64,000 nucleotides of DNA from Aquabacterium sp. (GTDB lineage: Bacteria > Pseudomonadota > Gammaproteobacteria > Burkholderiales > Burkholderiaceae_C): assembly GCF_016234775.1 (NCBI RefSeq), contig NZ_JACRAH010000001.1, forward strand, positions 271,502-335,501, read 5' to 3'. The notes under the pieces are model-generated. The model had not been told where the DNA came from. It worked only from the letters and a program-made list of their open reading frames with translations, and ran no database searches. Positions 16,553-27,195 of this stretch are shown in pieces; within the stretch, counting starts at the first letter, position 1; each line of letters starts with the position of its first letter. Made by a program: the position numbers and the translations under genes.

Positions 16553-18439
16553 ATGTTGCAACTGCAAGATCTGCAAGTGGTGCTGGAGGCCGATGCCGGC
16601 CTGGTCAAGGCGCTCGATGGCGTGAGTCTGACGCTGCAGCGTGGCGAAACCTTTGCCCTGGTGGGTGAATCGGGCTGCGGCAAGAGCATGACGGCCCTGG
16701 CCATCATGCGCCTGTTGCCCGATAACGGCCGTGTGATGCGTGGCCGTGTGGCCTTGAGCAACAAGGTGCCCGATGCCAAGCCCAACGAGTTGCTGGCTCT
16801 GCCCGAGTCCAGCATGCGCCGCATCCGTGGTGGCCGTGTCGGCATCATCTTCCAGGAGCCTGCGACCAGCCTGAACCCCGTCATGCGCGTGGGTGATCAG
16901 ATCGTCGAGGCTATCGAGGCGCACACGAATCTGCGCGGGGTACATGCTCGCAACAAGGCCATCAGCTGGCTCAAGCGCGTGGGCATTCCCGAGCCCGAGC
17001 GCCGCATCGACAGCTATCCCTTCGAGATGAGCGGTGGCCAGAAGCAGCGCGTGATGATCGCGATGACGCTGGCGGCCGAGCCGGACTTCCTGATCGCGGA
17101 CGAGCCCACCACGGCACTGGATGTGACCATTCAGAAGCAGGTGCTGGACTTGCTCAAGGCGCTGCAAAGCGAGCGACAGCTGGGCTTGTTGCTGATCACG
17201 CACGATCTGGCTGTGGTGGCCGACATGGCGCACCGAGTAGCCCTGATGTACGCCGGGCAGATCATCGAAGAAGCGCCGGCCGAGGTGTTCTTCAAGCGGC
17301 CTCGCCATCCCTATGCGCGCAGCCTGTTGCAGGCGCTGCCGGATGGCGTGCTGCGTGGCCAGAAGCTGGCGGCGATTGCCGGTACGGTGCCGCCACTGTG
17401 GCAAACCTTCACCGCATGCCGCTTCGAGCCTCGCTGTGAGCGTGCGCAGGCGCAGTGCCGTGCGCAGGCGCCCAAGCTGGAGCGTCTGGGGCAGCAATCG
17501 GTGCGGTGCTTTTTCCCCGTCACATCGGCGCAGGCTGCAAAGTCAACAGGCGCAGCCTTGTCTGCCGACACCCCGGCAAGTCCGTCTTCGTTCATCGCAG
17601 CGTCGAGCTCGACACCCTTGCTGGACGTGCGCGGGTTGAACGTGCGCTTTACCTCTGGTGGCGGCTTGTTCCGCCAGCCTCATGTCGTGCAGGCGGTGTC
17701 CGACGTGTCTTTCCAGGTGCATGCCGGGCAGACCTTGGCACTGGTGGGGGAGTCCGGTTGCGGCAAGACCACGACCGGGCGCGCCATCGTGCAGTTGCTG
17801 CGCGGGCAGCCTCAGATTCAGGTGGCAGGCGAGGCCTGGCTGGATGCGGGTGCAGCCAGTGGTGCCGGTCGGCTCGATTTGTTTGCCATGCAGTCGGCGG
17901 CCTTGTTGAACGCCCGCCGCTCCGTGCAGATGGTGTTCCAGGATCCGTTTGCCTCGCTCAACCCACGCATGCGCGTTCAGGACATCCTGCAAGAGGGGCT
18001 GCTGATCCTGCGCCCGGACTGGTCGCAGGATCAGCGCATGGCGCGCGTGCGTGAACTGGTCGAGCGTGTGGGCTTGCGGGCGGATGCGCTCAATCGCTTC
18101 CCGCATGAATTTTCAGGTGGGCAGCGCCAGCGCCTGGCCATTGCCCGTGCACTGGCGGTCGAGCCTCGCGTGCTGGTGTGCGACGAGCCCACCTCTGCGC
18201 TGGATGTGTCGGTGCAGGCGCAGATCCTCAACCTGTTGAGGGAGTTGCAGCAACAACTGGGCCTGGGCATGCTGTTCATCACGCACAACATGGGCGTGGT
18301 CGCCTATCTGGCCGATCGCGTGGCAGTGATGAAGGCCGGGCGGGTGGTGGAGCAGGGCGATGCGCAGGCCGTGTTCGAATCGCCTCAGGACGAGTACACC
18401 CGCACCTTGCTGGCTGCAGTGCCCAAGCGGCCGGTGTGA
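16553..18439 (+). CDS. Dual ATP-binding ABC protein (OppD-OppF fusion, YejF type)
   Basis: A 628-residue cytoplasmic ATPase with two nucleotide-binding domains in one chain. Domain 1 has Walker A GESGCGKS at about residue 40, signature MSGGQKQR and Walker B FLIADEPTTALD. Domain 2 has Walker A GESGCGKT at about residue 400, signature FSGGQRQR and Walker B VLVCDEPTSALD. Between them lies the OppD-type Cys-containing C-terminal region (CRFEPRC, AQCRAQAP, RCFFP), which in relatives binds an Fe-S cluster. Each half would energise the heterodimeric permease. Last gene of the operon. Confidence 0.93.
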   Translation: MLQLQDLQVVLEADAGLVKALDGVSLTLQRGETFALVGESGCGKSMTALAIMRLLPDNGRVMRGRVALSNKVPDAKPNELLALPESSMRRIRGGRVGIIFQEPATSLNPVMRVGDQIVEAIEAHTNLRGVHARNKAISWLKRVGIPEPERRIDSYPFEMSGGQKQRVMIAMTLAAEPDFLIADEPTTALDVTIQKQVLDLLKALQSERQLGLLLITHDLAVVADMAHRVALMYAGQIIEEAPAEVFFKRPRHPYARSLLQALPDGVLRGQKLAAIAGTVPPLWQTFTACRFEPRCERAQAQCRAQAPKLERLGQQSVRCFFPVTSAQAAKSTGAALSADTPASPSSFIAASSSTPLLDVRGLNVRFTSGGGLFRQPHVVQAVSDVSFQVHAGQTLALVGESGCGKTTTGRAIVQLLRGQPQIQVAGEAWLDAGAASGAGRLDLFAMQSAALLNARRSVQMVFQDPFASLNPRMRVQDILQEGLLILRPDWSQDQRMARVRELVERVGLRADALNRFPHEFSGGQRQRLAIARALAVEPRVLVCDEPTSALDVSVQAQILNLLRELQQQLGLGMLFITHNMGVVAYLADRVAVMKAGRVVEQGDAQAVFESPQDEYTRTLLAAVPKRPV

Positions 18440-18467
18440 TGCAGGCCTAAAGCGTTAGGGCGCGCCC

Positions 18468-18743
18468 TCAAATGCCCATCTTGCCGAGCGTGTCCATCAC
18501 GTCGCGCAGTGTGCTGGCCAGATAGGGGTGCTCGGTGGCAAAGCGTGCCTCTATCTGCTGGGCACGGTCTTCCAGCGTGGTGTCATCTGCTTCACGCGCC
18601 AAGGGGCTGCCTTGCGCGAGCACTTTCTGGATGTCCTGATCCAATGTCTGCAACTGCAGCTTGAGTTGTTCGTCAACAGGCTGACCAGACTCCAGTTCAG
18701 TCTGCAACTTCTTCAACAGCGATGCCAACTCTTGTTTGTCCAT
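18468..18743 (-). CDS. DUF4404 family small protein
   Basis: A 91-residue, mainly helical acidic protein: LASLLKKLQTELESG, VDEQLKLQLQTLDQDIQKVL, and a C-terminal ARFATEHPYLASTLRDVMDTLGKMGI-like helix pair. The pattern, size and the HPYLA(S/G)TLRDVMDTLGKMGI ending match the DUF4404 family of uncharacterised proteins. It has no signal peptide or catalytic motif. It is transcribed toward the ABC ATPase gene and is followed upstream by the GST gene on the same strand after about 90 bases. Confidence 0.75.
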   Translation of the reverse strand: MDKQELASLLKKLQTELESGQPVDEQLKLQLQTLDQDIQKVLAQGSPLAREADDTTLEDRAQQIEARFATEHPYLASTLRDVMDTLGKMGI

Positions 18744-18832
18744 GTGGTGTTCTCCAGTTCACGCCTTGATTGTGCCAAGCGAAGGCTGTCGCGCCTAGGC
18801 CATGACAGCATCATCAACGTGATCCAGATCAT

Positions 18833-19639
18833 TCACGCACGCAGACGGGTGCTCTGTGGTGAAAACGCGCCGCCGGTGAACTCGCCGCGGTGCAGGTCAT
18901 ACATCTGACGCACCCATTGCAGCGCCTTGCGATCACGCCAGGGCTTGATGGCATCGACCATGCTGGCCGCAAACTGCGGGTCGCCATACACCGGGTGCTG
19001 GGCGGGGCAGGCGATGGGGGCGAGCAAGGCAGCGGCGGTGATGTCGGCGGCGGAGAAGCGGTTGTTGATCAGATACAGGCGGCCATCCGCCAGTTGGGTA
19101 TCGAGCCAGTTGATTTCCCTTGTGATGCGCTGCAGCGCCAGTTCGGCACGCTTGGGGGTGATGCTCAGTTTGCGGCGGAACGCCCAGCGCACGAAGGGGT
19201 AGGCCACACGCAGGAACGTGGCCTGGCCGGGGCTGGCGTGGTCGGTCCACAGTCGCAGGATGTGCTCGTCGGCCTTGCCGAAGCTGTTGGCGTACAGAAA
19301 GCGGGCCACGTCCTTGCCAATGGCGTCAAAGCGTTGTTCGACCTCGCGCACGGCTTGACGGTTGGGGGAAGGCAAGACGTCCAGTGGGCCGTAGTTGTCG
19401 ATCAGCCAGTCCAGGATGCGGGGGCTGTTCTGGATGGCCTTGCTTGGTGTATGCAGGATGGGCAGGGTGGTTTGCCCGCGCTTGCCCATGCGCAAGGCGG
19501 GCAGCATGTGGAACACCGGCGTCATGCAGACTTCACGATACGGAATGTGGCAGTGATCCAGCGTCCAGCGGATCTTCTCGCTGTAGTGGGACATGGCAAA
19601 CGTATAGAGCGTGAGGCCGCTGGGAATATTGGTTTTCAT
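18833..19639 (-). CDS. Glutathione S-transferase family protein
   Basis: A 268-residue GST-like protein. The N-terminal thioredoxin-fold domain reads LTLYTFAMSHYSEKIRWTL, with Ser in the position that activates glutathione, then TTLPILHTPSKAIQNSPRILDWL as the gamma-glutamyl binding site. The helical C-terminal domain has RFSAADITAAALLAPI, the N-capping motif. The exact substrate is unknown. The start is ATG 19639; a TTG at 19654 has a better ribosome site (GGGAG) and may be used instead. It is divergent from an AraC-type regulator with a short intergenic operator-like repeat, so the regulator may control it. Confidence 0.85.
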   Translation of the reverse strand: MKTNIPSGLTLYTFAMSHYSEKIRWTLDHCHIPYREVCMTPVFHMLPALRMGKRGQTTLPILHTPSKAIQNSPRILDWLIDNYGPLDVLPSPNRQAVREVEQRFDAIGKDVARFLYANSFGKADEHILRLWTDHASPGQATFLRVAYPFVRWAFRRKLSITPKRAELALQRITREINWLDTQLADGRLYLINNRFSAADITAAALLAPIACPAQHPVYGDPQFAASMVDAIKPWRDRKALQWVRQMYDLHRGEFTGGAFSPQSTRLRA

Positions 19640-19681
19640 GGGAGACGCTGGCAAAGTGACTTGCTCCCATTTTGTTGAAAT

Positions 19682-19702
19682 GCCAACTTCAATAGAATTG
19701 GC
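19682..19702. promoter_or_regulatory. Inverted repeat between GST and AraC-type regulator
   Basis: GCCAA and TTC on one side mirror GAA and TTGGC on the other, with one base inserted in the left arm and a short central spacer. It ends four bases before the regulator start codon and covers TAGAAT (19693-19698). The position between divergent genes fits an operator for the regulator itself. Confidence 0.35.
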
Positions 19703-19705
19703 GTT

Positions 19706-20716
19706 ATGGACATCTTTGATGCTGATATAGCCAAATCGCCAGCAGTCTCTCCCACGTCAGTGGGGCGGCGCTTGCATCGTGTCGGCGTGCTGGTCTGCGA
19801 AGAAGCCAGTCTGGCCAGCCTGGGCTTGCTCATGGACGTGTTCCGCATGGGCAACCAGTTGTCTGGGCCGCACCGGTTCGAGCTGACGCGTGTGAGCGAC
19901 ACCGGCCTGCCCGTGCATCATGCCGATGGTGAACTCAGGGTGGAGGGCGATGCTTCGCTGCTCAAAGGCATGGACCTGGTTGTTGTGCCGTCCATGTGGA
20001 CCATGGGGCCTCGTGCGGTCGAGCGTCACCCGGTGCTGGTGGCGGCCTTGCGTGATCTGCCTGAGCCGGTGCTGGTGGTGACCATGTGTTCGGGGGCTTA
20101 TCTTCTGGCGGCCACGGGGCGCCTGGCGGACAAAAGCGTCACCACGCACTGGATGCTGGCGGACGGCTTGCAGGCGCGTTACCCGGATGTGCATGTGCAG
20201 GCTGGCGAGAACCTTGTCCAACAAGGTGGCCTGATCTGTTCCGGCGGCTCCTTGGCTGGCGTGGATGCCTGCCTGCATGCCGTGCAACTGCTGACCGATC
20301 GGCGCACCGCCAAAGATCTGGCGGGTCTGCTGGTCACGGACATGAGCCGAGGGCCTCAGTCCAGGTTCATGCCCTCGCTGGGCATGCGTCGCCATGCGGA
20401 TCGCGAGATCAAGCTGGTGCAGGATCGCCTGGAGGCGCAGTGTGATCAGGCCTTTTCGCTGAACGACCTGGCGGGTTTCATCCACGTGAGTGTGAGAACC
20501 TTGCAGCGCCGTTTTCTGGCGGCCACGGGTATGACGCCGGTTCAGTATCTGCAGGCTGTGCGCATCGAGCGCAGCAAGGATTTGCTGGAGTCTGAGCGCC
20601 TGCCCGTGCCAGACATCGCGGCACGCGTCGGCTACCAGGACCGTGTGGCCTTTGGTCGCCTGTTCAAGAAGATGGTGGGCATGACCCCGGCGGCCTACAG
20701 GCAGAAGTACCAGTGA
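19706..20716 (+). CDS. GlxA-type AraC family regulator (DJ-1/PfpI plus AraC HTH)
   Basis: A 336-residue transcription regulator. Residues about 24-195 form a class I glutamine amidotransferase-like (DJ-1/PfpI) domain: VGVLVCEEASLASLGLLMDVF, and Cys128 in VTMCSGAYLLAATGRL at the nucleophile elbow. Residues about 235-335 are the AraC DNA-binding region with two helix-turn-helix motifs (FSLNDLAGFIHVSVRTLQRRF and VPDIAARVGYQDRVAFGRLFKK). Relatives respond to small nitrogen compounds such as choline, carnitine or arginine, but the ligand here is unknown. It is divergent from the GST gene. Confidence 0.9.
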   Translation: MDIFDADIAKSPAVSPTSVGRRLHRVGVLVCEEASLASLGLLMDVFRMGNQLSGPHRFELTRVSDTGLPVHHADGELRVEGDASLLKGMDLVVVPSMWTMGPRAVERHPVLVAALRDLPEPVLVVTMCSGAYLLAATGRLADKSVTTHWMLADGLQARYPDVHVQAGENLVQQGGLICSGGSLAGVDACLHAVQLLTDRRTAKDLAGLLVTDMSRGPQSRFMPSLGMRRHADREIKLVQDRLEAQCDQAFSLNDLAGFIHVSVRTLQRRFLAATGMTPVQYLQAVRIERSKDLLESERLPVPDIAARVGYQDRVAFGRLFKKMVGMTPAAYRQKYQ

Positions 20717-20753
20717 GGTACCTCTGCCACGGGCTTCAACTGATCGAAGGTGA

Positions 20754-21542
20754 TCAGAGTGCTTCGCTGCTGCCAGCCATCACGTGGCTGAAGCCGCCAT
20801 CCACGTAGGTGATTTCGGCGGTGACGCCTGCAGCCAGGTCGGACAGCATGAAGGCGGCGACGTTGCCGACGTCCTCAATCGTCACGTTGCGGCGCAGCGG
20901 CGCGTTTTCTTCCACCACGCTCAGGATCTTGCTGAAGCCCTTGATGCCGGCAGCTGCCAGCGTCTTGATCGGGCCTGCCGAGATGCCGTTGACGCGGATG
21001 CCCTTGGGGCCCAGGCTGGCGGCCGTGTAGCGCACGCTGGCTTCCAGCGAGGCCTTGGCCAGACCCATGGTGTTGTATGCCGGCACAATGCGCTCCGAGC
21101 CCAGATAGGACAGGGTCAGCAGGGCGGCGCGCTCGTTCAGGTAAGGCAGGGCCGCCTTGGCCATGGCCGGGAAGCTGTAAGCCGAGATGTCGTGCGCAAT
21201 GCGAAACGATTCGCGCGACAGGCCTTCCAGGAAGTCGCCGGCAATGGCTTCGCGAGGTGCAAAACCGATCGAGTGCACGAAGCCATCGATCTTGGGCCAG
21301 GTCTTGGCCAGATCCGCGAACATGGCGTCGATCTGCTCGTCGCTGCCGACGTCGCAATCGAAGATCAATTCAGAGTCGAATTCCTTGGCGAACTCGGTGA
21401 TCCGGTCCTTGAAACGTTCACCAACGTAGCTGAATGCCAGTTCGGCGCCTTCGCGTTTGCAGGCTTTGGCGATCCCGTAGGCGATCGAGCGGTTGGAAAG
21501 CAGGCCGGTGATCAGCAGGCGTTTGCCGGCGAGAAATCCCAT
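20754..21542 (-). CDS. fabI: Enoyl-[acyl-carrier-protein] reductase (NADH)
   Basis: FabI reduces the trans-2-enoyl-ACP double bond in each fatty acid elongation cycle and is the triclosan target. The 262-residue SDR-type protein has the cofactor site [15 protein letters not shown] and catalytic Tyr146, Tyr156 and Lys163 in the Y-x6-Y-x6-K pattern typical of E. coli FabI. The C-terminal ends in the [22 protein letters not shown] helix-strand. Monocistronic on the minus strand, convergent with the AraC-type gene, and divergent from the rimP operon. Confidence 0.97.
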   Translation of the reverse strand: MGFLAGKRLLITGLLSNRSIAYGIAKACKREGAELAFSYVGERFKDRITEFAKEFDSELIFDCDVGSDEQIDAMFADLAKTWPKIDGFVHSIGFAPREAIAGDFLEGLSRESFRIAHDISAYSFPAMAKAALPYLNERAALLTLSYLGSERIVPAYNTMGLAKASLEASVRYTAASLGPKGIRVNGISAGPIKTLAAAGIKGFSKILSVVEENAPLRRNVTIEDVGNVAAFMLSDLAAGVTAEITYVDGGFSHVMAGSSEAL

Positions 21543-21622
21543 GAGGTCTCCATTTTGGGTACTGAACCAGCCACGGATTTTGGCATGGCAATGTGGGTAA
21601 AAGAGAATTTGTGCCCAATCTC

Positions 21623-21651
21623 TTGATCGAGCTCGTTCCTCAGGCTAAAAT
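21623..21651 (+). promoter_or_regulatory. Sigma70 promoter of the rimP-nusA-infB operon
   Basis: TTGATC (21623-21628) and TAAAAT (21646-21651) are separated by exactly 17 bases, and the -10 is in the recurrent GGCTAAAAT context. It is the best promoter in the fabI-rimP gap (21543-21851) and leaves a leader of about 195 bases. Confidence 0.7.
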
Positions 21652-21776
21652 GCGGGATTCGCTGCTTTTGCGGAAAGACTGGCTTTGAGCTCTCGCAATC
21701 CTCGTTCAATGTGTTCGGGGGCTGCTAGCAGGTTTATTGGGCAGGGCTGAAAGCAGCACGTCTCGTGTTTGTCACG

Positions 21777-21806
21777 AATGGGCGGGTCTTCCGGCCCATT
21801 TTTTTT
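21777..21806 (+). terminator. Attenuator-like hairpin in the rimP leader
   Basis: AATGGGC (21777-21783) pairs with GCCCATT (21794-21800) and a run of T follows to 21806. It lies 46 bases before the rimP start, downstream of the promoter, so it would be transcribed as a leader terminator. A leader terminator structure upstream of rimP is a described motif in gammaproteobacteria (rimP leader), and this element has the same position. Regulation by attenuation or antitermination through NusA is an inference. Confidence 0.7.
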
Positions 21807-21851
21807 GCTCGATTGTTTTTTAAGCGCTGATTGAAACGCTGATAGGACTGG

Positions 21852-22529
21852 ATGACAGGGTTGATGACCTCGTGGCTCAAAGTTGTTGAAACCACCGTGA
21901 CCGGCCTCGGTTACGAGATTGTGGACTGCGAACGCAGTTCGCAGGGTTTGCTGCGTGTGTACATCGATCGTCTGCCTGAAGGTGTCTACGACTTGCCTGG
22001 TGATGTGGTCACCGTGGACGATTGCGAGAAGGTCACGCGTCAGTTGCAGTATGCGCTGGAAACAATCGATGCCGATTACGCCCGTCTGGAAGTGTCCTCG
22101 CCTGGCGTGGATCGCCCGCTGATCACGCCGGCGCACTTCGCGCGTTTCGTGGGTGAAGAAGTCGCGATCAGCCTGAAGGTTCCTTTCCAGGGGCGCAAAA
22201 AATACAGCGGCATCCTGTGTCAGTCGCAAGATGCCGATCCTGCCGCCATCGAAGCGGGTCAGGCCTGGGGCCTGGTGCTGAAGTCGCCGGACGCGGACAA
22301 ACCTTTGTCCAAGACGGCTGCCAAGAAGCTGGCGAAGGATCTGGCCAAGGGCATTGCCCCTGCGCCGCAGGAAGTGGATGAAGTGTTGGGTTTCACGCTC
22401 GATGAAATTCGCGAGGCACGCCTTGTGCCTGAGGTGGTTTTCAAAGGGCGTAGTGGTCGGGCGGCAACCCCGGCTGCTGGTGATGTTGCCGTAGATGAGG
22501 CGCAAGAACTCGGAGGTCAGAAGAAATGA
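21852..22529 (+). CDS. rimP: Ribosome maturation factor RimP
   Basis: RimP assists 30S subunit assembly. The 225-residue protein starts at ATG 21852 and shows the N-terminal domain ([54 protein letters not shown]) and the SH3-like C-terminal domain ([19 protein letters not shown]). It is longer than the usual 150-160 residues because of a Lys/Ala-rich insertion ([14 protein letters not shown]) and a tail. The stop overlaps nusA (ATGA), so the two are translationally coupled. Confidence 0.95.
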   Translation: MTGLMTSWLKVVETTVTGLGYEIVDCERSSQGLLRVYIDRLPEGVYDLPGDVVTVDDCEKVTRQLQYALETIDADYARLEVSSPGVDRPLITPAHFARFVGEEVAISLKVPFQGRKKYSGILCQSQDADPAAIEAGQAWGLVLKSPDADKPLSKTAAKKLAKDLAKGIAPAPQEVDEVLGFTLDEIREARLVPEVVFKGRSGRAATPAAGDVAVDEAQELGGQKK

Positions 22530-24001
22530 ATCGCGAATTGCTGATGTTGGTGGACGCTATTTCTCGCGAAAAGAGCGTGGACCGTGATGTGGTGTTTGGT
22601 GCGGTGGAATCCGCTCTGGCGTCCGCTACCAAGAAGCTGTACCAAGGTGAAGTCGATATTCGCGTGTCGATTGACCGTGAGAGCGGCGTGTACGAGACCT
22701 TCCGTCGTTGGCACGTGGTGCCCAACGAGGCTGGCCTGCAGCTACCTGACGCTGAAATCCTGTTGTTCGAAGCTCAGGAGCAGATTCCTGACATCGAAGT
22801 CGATGACTACATCGAAGAGGGCATTGAATCCGTGCCCATCGGCCGTATCGGTGCGCAGGCTGCCAAGCAAGTCATCCTGCAGAAGATCCGTGATGCCGAG
22901 CGCGAGCAATTGCTCAACGATTTCCTGTCGCGCGGCGAGAAGGTCTTCGTCGGTACCGTCAAGCGTCTGGACAAGGGCGACATCATCGTCGAGTCGGGCC
23001 GCGTTGAAGGCCGCCTGAAGCGCACGGAAATGATCCCGAAGGAAAACCTGCGCTCCGGCGACCGCGTTCGTGCCTACATGCTGGGTATCGATTCGCTGGC
23101 CCGGGGCCCGCAAATCATGCTGTCGCGCTCTGCGCCTGACTTCATGATCGAACTGTTCCGCCAGGAAGTGCCCGAAATCGAGCAAGGCCTGCTGGAGATC
23201 AAGAGCTGCGCCCGTGATGCCGGTTCGCGTGCCAAGATCGCCGTGCTGTCGCATGACAAGCGCGTGGACCCGATCGGCACCTGCGTGGGCGTGCGTGGTT
23301 CGCGCGTCACCGCCGTGACCAACGAACTCGCCGGCGAGCGTGTGGACATCGTGCTGTGGTCGGAAGACCCCGCACAGTTCGTGATTGGCGCATTGGCACC
23401 TGCCAATGTGCAATCCATTTTTGTTGACGAAGAACAGCACGCCATGGACGTGGTGGTTGACGAGGAAAACCTCGCCATCGCCATCGGTCGTGGTGGTCAG
23501 AACGTGCGCCTGGCGTCCGACCTGACCGGCTGGCGCATCAACATCATGACGGCCGAGGAATCGGCCCAGAAACAGGCTGTCGAGACCGACTCCATCCGCA
23601 AGATCTTCGTTGACAAGCTCGACGTGGACGAGGAAGTCGCCGATATCCTGATCGCAGAAGGGTTCACCAGCCTGGAAGAAGTGGCCTACGTGCCGCTGCA
23701 GGAAATGCTGGAAATCGAATCGTTTGACGAAGACACGGTCAATGAGCTGCGCACCCGCGCCAAAGATGCTTTGCTGACCATGGAAATCGCCAAGGAAGAA
23801 GAAGTCGAGACTTTGTCGGAAAATCTCAAGGGTCTGGAAGGTTTGACTCCTGAGTTGATCGCGAAGCTGGCTGAAGCTGGAATCCACACCCGTGACGACC
23901 TGGCCGATCTGGCCGTGGACGAGCTCACTGAAATCACCGCCGTGTCTGATGAACAAGCACGTGCCCTGATTCTCAAGGCCCGTGAACACTGGTTTGCCTG
24001 A
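22526..24001 (+). CDS. nusA: Transcription termination/antitermination factor NusA
   Basis: NusA binds RNA polymerase and modulates pausing, termination and antitermination. The 491-residue protein has the N-terminal polymerase-binding domain ([19 protein letters not shown]), S1 domain ([22 protein letters not shown] region), two KH domains ([37 protein letters not shown]) and two C-terminal acidic repeats ([18 protein letters not shown] and a second copy near residue 440). The C-terminal repeats match the betaproteobacterial and enteric form. It is coupled to rimP by a four-base overlap. Confidence 0.97.
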   Translation: MNRELLMLVDAISREKSVDRDVVFGAVESALASATKKLYQGEVDIRVSIDRESGVYETFRRWHVVPNEAGLQLPDAEILLFEAQEQIPDIEVDDYIEEGIESVPIGRIGAQAAKQVILQKIRDAEREQLLNDFLSRGEKVFVGTVKRLDKGDIIVESGRVEGRLKRTEMIPKENLRSGDRVRAYMLGIDSLARGPQIMLSRSAPDFMIELFRQEVPEIEQGLLEIKSCARDAGSRAKIAVLSHDKRVDPIGTCVGVRGSRVTAVTNELAGERVDIVLWSEDPAQFVIGALAPANVQSIFVDEEQHAMDVVVDEENLAIAIGRGGQNVRLASDLTGWRINIMTAEESAQKQAVETDSIRKIFVDKLDVDEEVADILIAEGFTSLEEVAYVPLQEMLEIESFDEDTVNELRTRAKDALLTMEIAKEEEVETLSENLKGLEGLTPELIAKLAEAGIHTRDDLADLAVDELTEITAVSDEQARALILKAREHWFA

Positions 24002-24060
24002 TCGCCCCCAGCTCCAAACACTCGACTCATTTGCAAGCAAGCTCATCAAGGATTAACACA

Positions 24061-27000
24061 ATGGCCGTGACCACCGTCGCACAATTCGCCGCGGAGCTGA
24101 ATCGCCCGGCTGCGACACTGCTGGATCAGCTGCATTCTGCTGGCGTGCCCAAAGGCGCACCGGAAGATGTGCTCACGGAAGCCGATAAGGAGCGTCTGCT
24201 GGATCACCTGCGCAGCGCCCACGGCTCCGCAGGCGCAGATCGCAAGAAGATCACCCTGACCCGCAAGTCGACCACCGAAATCAAGCAAGCCGATGCCTCT
24301 GGCAAGGCGCGCACCATCCAGGTGGAAGTCAAGAAGAAGCGCGTTTTCGTCAAGCGTGATGACGCTACTGGCGGCGACGAAGCCGTCAATGCCGCACAAG
24401 CTGCCCAGGAAGAAGCCGAACTGGCTCGCCGGGAAGAAGAAGCGCGCGCTCAGGCTGAAGCGCTTCGTGTGCAGGAAGAACAACTGGCCGAAGCCCGTCG
24501 CCTGCGTGAAGAGCAGGAGCGCCGCGAACGTGACGAAGCAGAAGCGCGTGCTCGTGCTGCTGCCGAACAGGCTGCGCGTGATCTGGCCGAGCGTGAACTG
24601 GCTGCCAAGAAGGGCGGCAAGGCCGCTGTGGCAGCCAAGACTGCCGAGCAGGATGCCGCTGAACGCGAAGCCGCTGCCGCACGCCGTGCCGCCGCGCTCG
24701 AAGCCGGCCGCGCTGAAGCCGCTGCCTTGACGGCTGCCGCACAACGTGGCTCGCGTAGTGGTCAAGCGAAGGCTGCTGCCGAGAAGGCTGCGGCTGAAGA
24801 GGCCAAGGTTGCCAGCGCTGTGGAAGAGGCCAAGGTTCAGGAAGCCGTTGCGCAAGCTGCTGCGCCTGCACCAGCCCCTGCGCCGGCCGTGGCGCCCACC
24901 ATGCCGCTGCCTGTCGCTGATGCACCAAAGCCCACCGCCGTGCGTGTGGTGAAGGCTGCAGATATCGAAGCTGAAGAAAAGCAAAAGGCTGCTGATCTGG
25001 CCAATCGCCGCAAGGCCGCGGAAGCTGAAGCTGCCGCCATCCGCGCGATGATGAATGCACCCAAGAAGGTGCTCACTGCCAAGAAGCCAGAAGAACCCAA
25101 GCCTGCCGAAGCGGCCATCAAGGGCACGATTCACAAGCCCAAGGGCGCGCCTGGCGCTGCTGCTCCTGCAGCTGGTGCTGGTGCCAAGCCTGGCGACAAG
25201 AAGTCGGTCAAGTCCGAAAAGCTGTCGTCGAGCTGGGCCAATGACGACAAGAAGCGCGGCGGACCTACGCCGGCCAAGGGCCGCACCGATGCAGGTGCTG
25301 GTGCGAACCGTGGTGGCTGGAAGGCCCCTGGTGGTGGCCGTGGCGGCCGTCGTGGTGACCGAGGCGATCGTGGTGACAACCAGTCCAACTTCGTGGCACC
25401 GACCGAGCCGCAAATCCTGGAAGTCCACATTCCCGAGACCATCTCCGTGGCCGACCTGGCTCACAAGATGTCGGTGAAGGCTTCCGAGCTCATCAAGCAG
25501 ATGATGAAGCTGGGTCAGATGGTCACCATCAACCAGCAGCTGGACCAGGAAACCGCCATGATTCTGGTGGAAGAAATGGGCCACAAGGCGTTTGCCGCCA
25601 AGCTGGACGATCCTGATGCCTTCCTGGAAGAAGAACACGAAGATCAAACGGCAGAGTCGCTGCCACGTGCGCCTGTCGTGACCGTCATGGGTCACGTCGA
25701 CCACGGCAAGACCTCGCTGCTGGACTACATCCGTACGACCCGCGTGGCCTCTGGCGAAGCCGGTGGCATCACGCAGCACATCGGTGCGTACCACGTGGAC
25801 ACGCCTCGCGGCATGATCACCTTCCTCGACACCCCGGGTCACGAAGCCTTCACGGCCATGCGTGCTCGCGGTGCCAAGGCAACCGACCTGGTGATTCTGG
25901 TGGTGGCGGCCGATGACGGCGTCATGCCCCAGACCAAGGAAGCCATCCACCACGCCAAGGCTGCGGGTGTGCCCATCGTTGTGGCGATCAACAAGATCGA
26001 CAAGCCTGGTGCCAACCTCGACCGCGTGAAGCAAGAGCTGGTTGCCGAAGAAGTCGTGCCTGAAGAATACGGCGGTGATTCACCCTTCGTGCCGGTGTCG
26101 GCCAAGGTGGGTACCGGTATCGACGATCTGCTGGAGCAAGTGCTGCTGCAGGCCGAAGTGCTGGAACTGAAGGCCCCGGCTGCCTCCATGGCCAAGGGCC
26201 TGGTGATCGAAGCCCGTCTGGACAAGGGCCGCGGCCCTGTGGCCACCGTGCTGGTGCAGTCCGGTACGCTCAAGCGTGGCGACGTGGTTCTGGCTGGTTC
26301 CAGCTATGGCCGTGTCCGCGCCATGCTCGACGAAAATGGCAAGAACGCCACCGAAGCCGGTCCTTCCATTCCCGTGGAAATCCAGGGCCTCACCGAGGTG
26401 CCGGGCGCTGGCGACGAGTTCATGGTGCTGAGCGACGAACGCCGTGCCCGTGAAATCGCCACCTTCCGTCAAGGCAAGTACCGTGACGTCAAGCTGGCCA
26501 AGCAACAGGCCGCCAAGCTGGAAAACATGTTCGAGAACATGGGTCAGGGCGATGTCCAGACCCTGGGCCTGATCATCAAGGCCGACGTGCAAGGTTCGCA
26601 GGAAGCCCTGGCTACCTCGCTGCTCAAGCTGTCGACGCCCGAAGTCAAGGTTCAGATCGTGCACGCCGCCGTCGGTGGCATCAGCGAGTCGGACGTCAAC
26701 CTCAGCATTGCCTCGAAGGCCGTCATCATCGGCTTCAACACCCGTGCTGACGCCGGTGCGCGCAAGCTGGCCGAGAACAACGGCGTGGACATCCGCTACT
26801 ACAACATCATTTACGACGCTGTGGATGATGTGAAGGCAGCGATGGGCGGCATGCTGGCACCCGAACAACGTGAAGAAGTCATCGGTTCTGCCGAGATTCG
26901 TCAGGTGTTCATCGCCTCCAAGATTGGTACGATCGCAGGTTGTATGGTCACCAACGGCGTGGTCCGCCGCAGCGCTCGTCTGCGACTGCTGCGCGAAAAC

Positions 27001-27168
27001 GTGGTCATCTACACCGGCGAGCTGGAAGGTCTCAAGCGCTTCAAGGACGACGTCAAGGAAGTGCGCGAAGGTTTCGAGTGTGGTCTCAATATCAAGGGCT
27101 ACAACGACATCAAGGAAGGCGACGTCCTCGAGTTCTTCGAAATCAAGGAAGTGGCCCGTACGCTGTAA
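24061..27168 (+). CDS. infB: Translation initiation factor IF-2
   Basis: IF-2 brings initiator fMet-tRNA to the 30S subunit and promotes subunit joining with GTP hydrolysis. The 1035-residue protein, long as in other Burkholderiales, has an N-terminal IF2_N domain ([22 protein letters not shown]), a low-complexity Ala/Glu/Lys linker (residues 100-420), a second IF2_N near residue 460, the G domain with GHVDHGKTS at about 541, DTPGHEAF and NKIDK, and C-terminal beta-barrel domains. I start it at ATG 24061 ([11 protein letters not shown]), 59 bases after nusA. Confidence 0.97.
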   Translation: MAVTTVAQFAAELNRPAATLLDQLHSAGVPKGAPEDVLTEADKERLLDHLRSAHGSAGADRKKITLTRKSTTEIKQADASGKARTIQVEVKKKRVFVKRDDATGGDEAVNAAQAAQEEAELARREEEARAQAEALRVQEEQLAEARRLREEQERRERDEAEARARAAAEQAARDLAERELAAKKGGKAAVAAKTAEQDAAEREAAAARRAAALEAGRAEAAALTAAAQRGSRSGQAKAAAEKAAAEEAKVASAVEEAKVQEAVAQAAAPAPAPAPAVAPTMPLPVADAPKPTAVRVVKAADIEAEEKQKAADLANRRKAAEAEAAAIRAMMNAPKKVLTAKKPEEPKPAEAAIKGTIHKPKGAPGAAAPAAGAGAKPGDKKSVKSEKLSSSWANDDKKRGGPTPAKGRTDAGAGANRGGWKAPGGGRGGRRGDRGDRGDNQSNFVAPTEPQILEVHIPETISVADLAHKMSVKASELIKQMMKLGQMVTINQQLDQETAMILVEEMGHKAFAAKLDDPDAFLEEEHEDQTAESLPRAPVVTVMGHVDHGKTSLLDYIRTTRVASGEAGGITQHIGAYHVDTPRGMITFLDTPGHEAFTAMRARGAKATDLVILVVAADDGVMPQTKEAIHHAKAAGVPIVVAINKIDKPGANLDRVKQELVAEEVVPEEYGGDSPFVPVSAKVGTGIDDLLEQVLLQAEVLELKAPAASMAKGLVIEARLDKGRGPVATVLVQSGTLKRGDVVLAGSSYGRVRAMLDENGKNATEAGPSIPVEIQGLTEVPGAGDEFMVLSDERRAREIATFRQGKYRDVKLAKQQAAKLENMFENMGQGDVQTLGLIIKADVQGSQEALATSLLKLSTPEVKVQIVHAAVGGISESDVNLSIASKAVIIGFNTRADAGARKLAENNGVDIRYYNIIYDAVDDVKAAMGGMLAPEQREEVIGSAEIRQVFIASKIGTIAGCMVTNGVVRRSARLRLLRENVVIYTGELEGLKRFKDDVKEVREGFECGLNIKGYNDIKEGDVLEFFEIKEVARTL

Positions 27169-27195
27169 ACAAACGCACAGGCTACCCCCCCGAAC

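Noticed and set aside
20740..20757. CTGATC/GATCAG inverted repeat between the AraC-type gene and fabI
   Set aside because: Only six bases per arm and no T tract, so not a credible terminator.
24046..26034. A 662-codon minus-strand frame opposite infB
   Set aside because: Shadow of the IF-2 low-complexity linker; repetitive Gly/Leu/Phe/Arg text.
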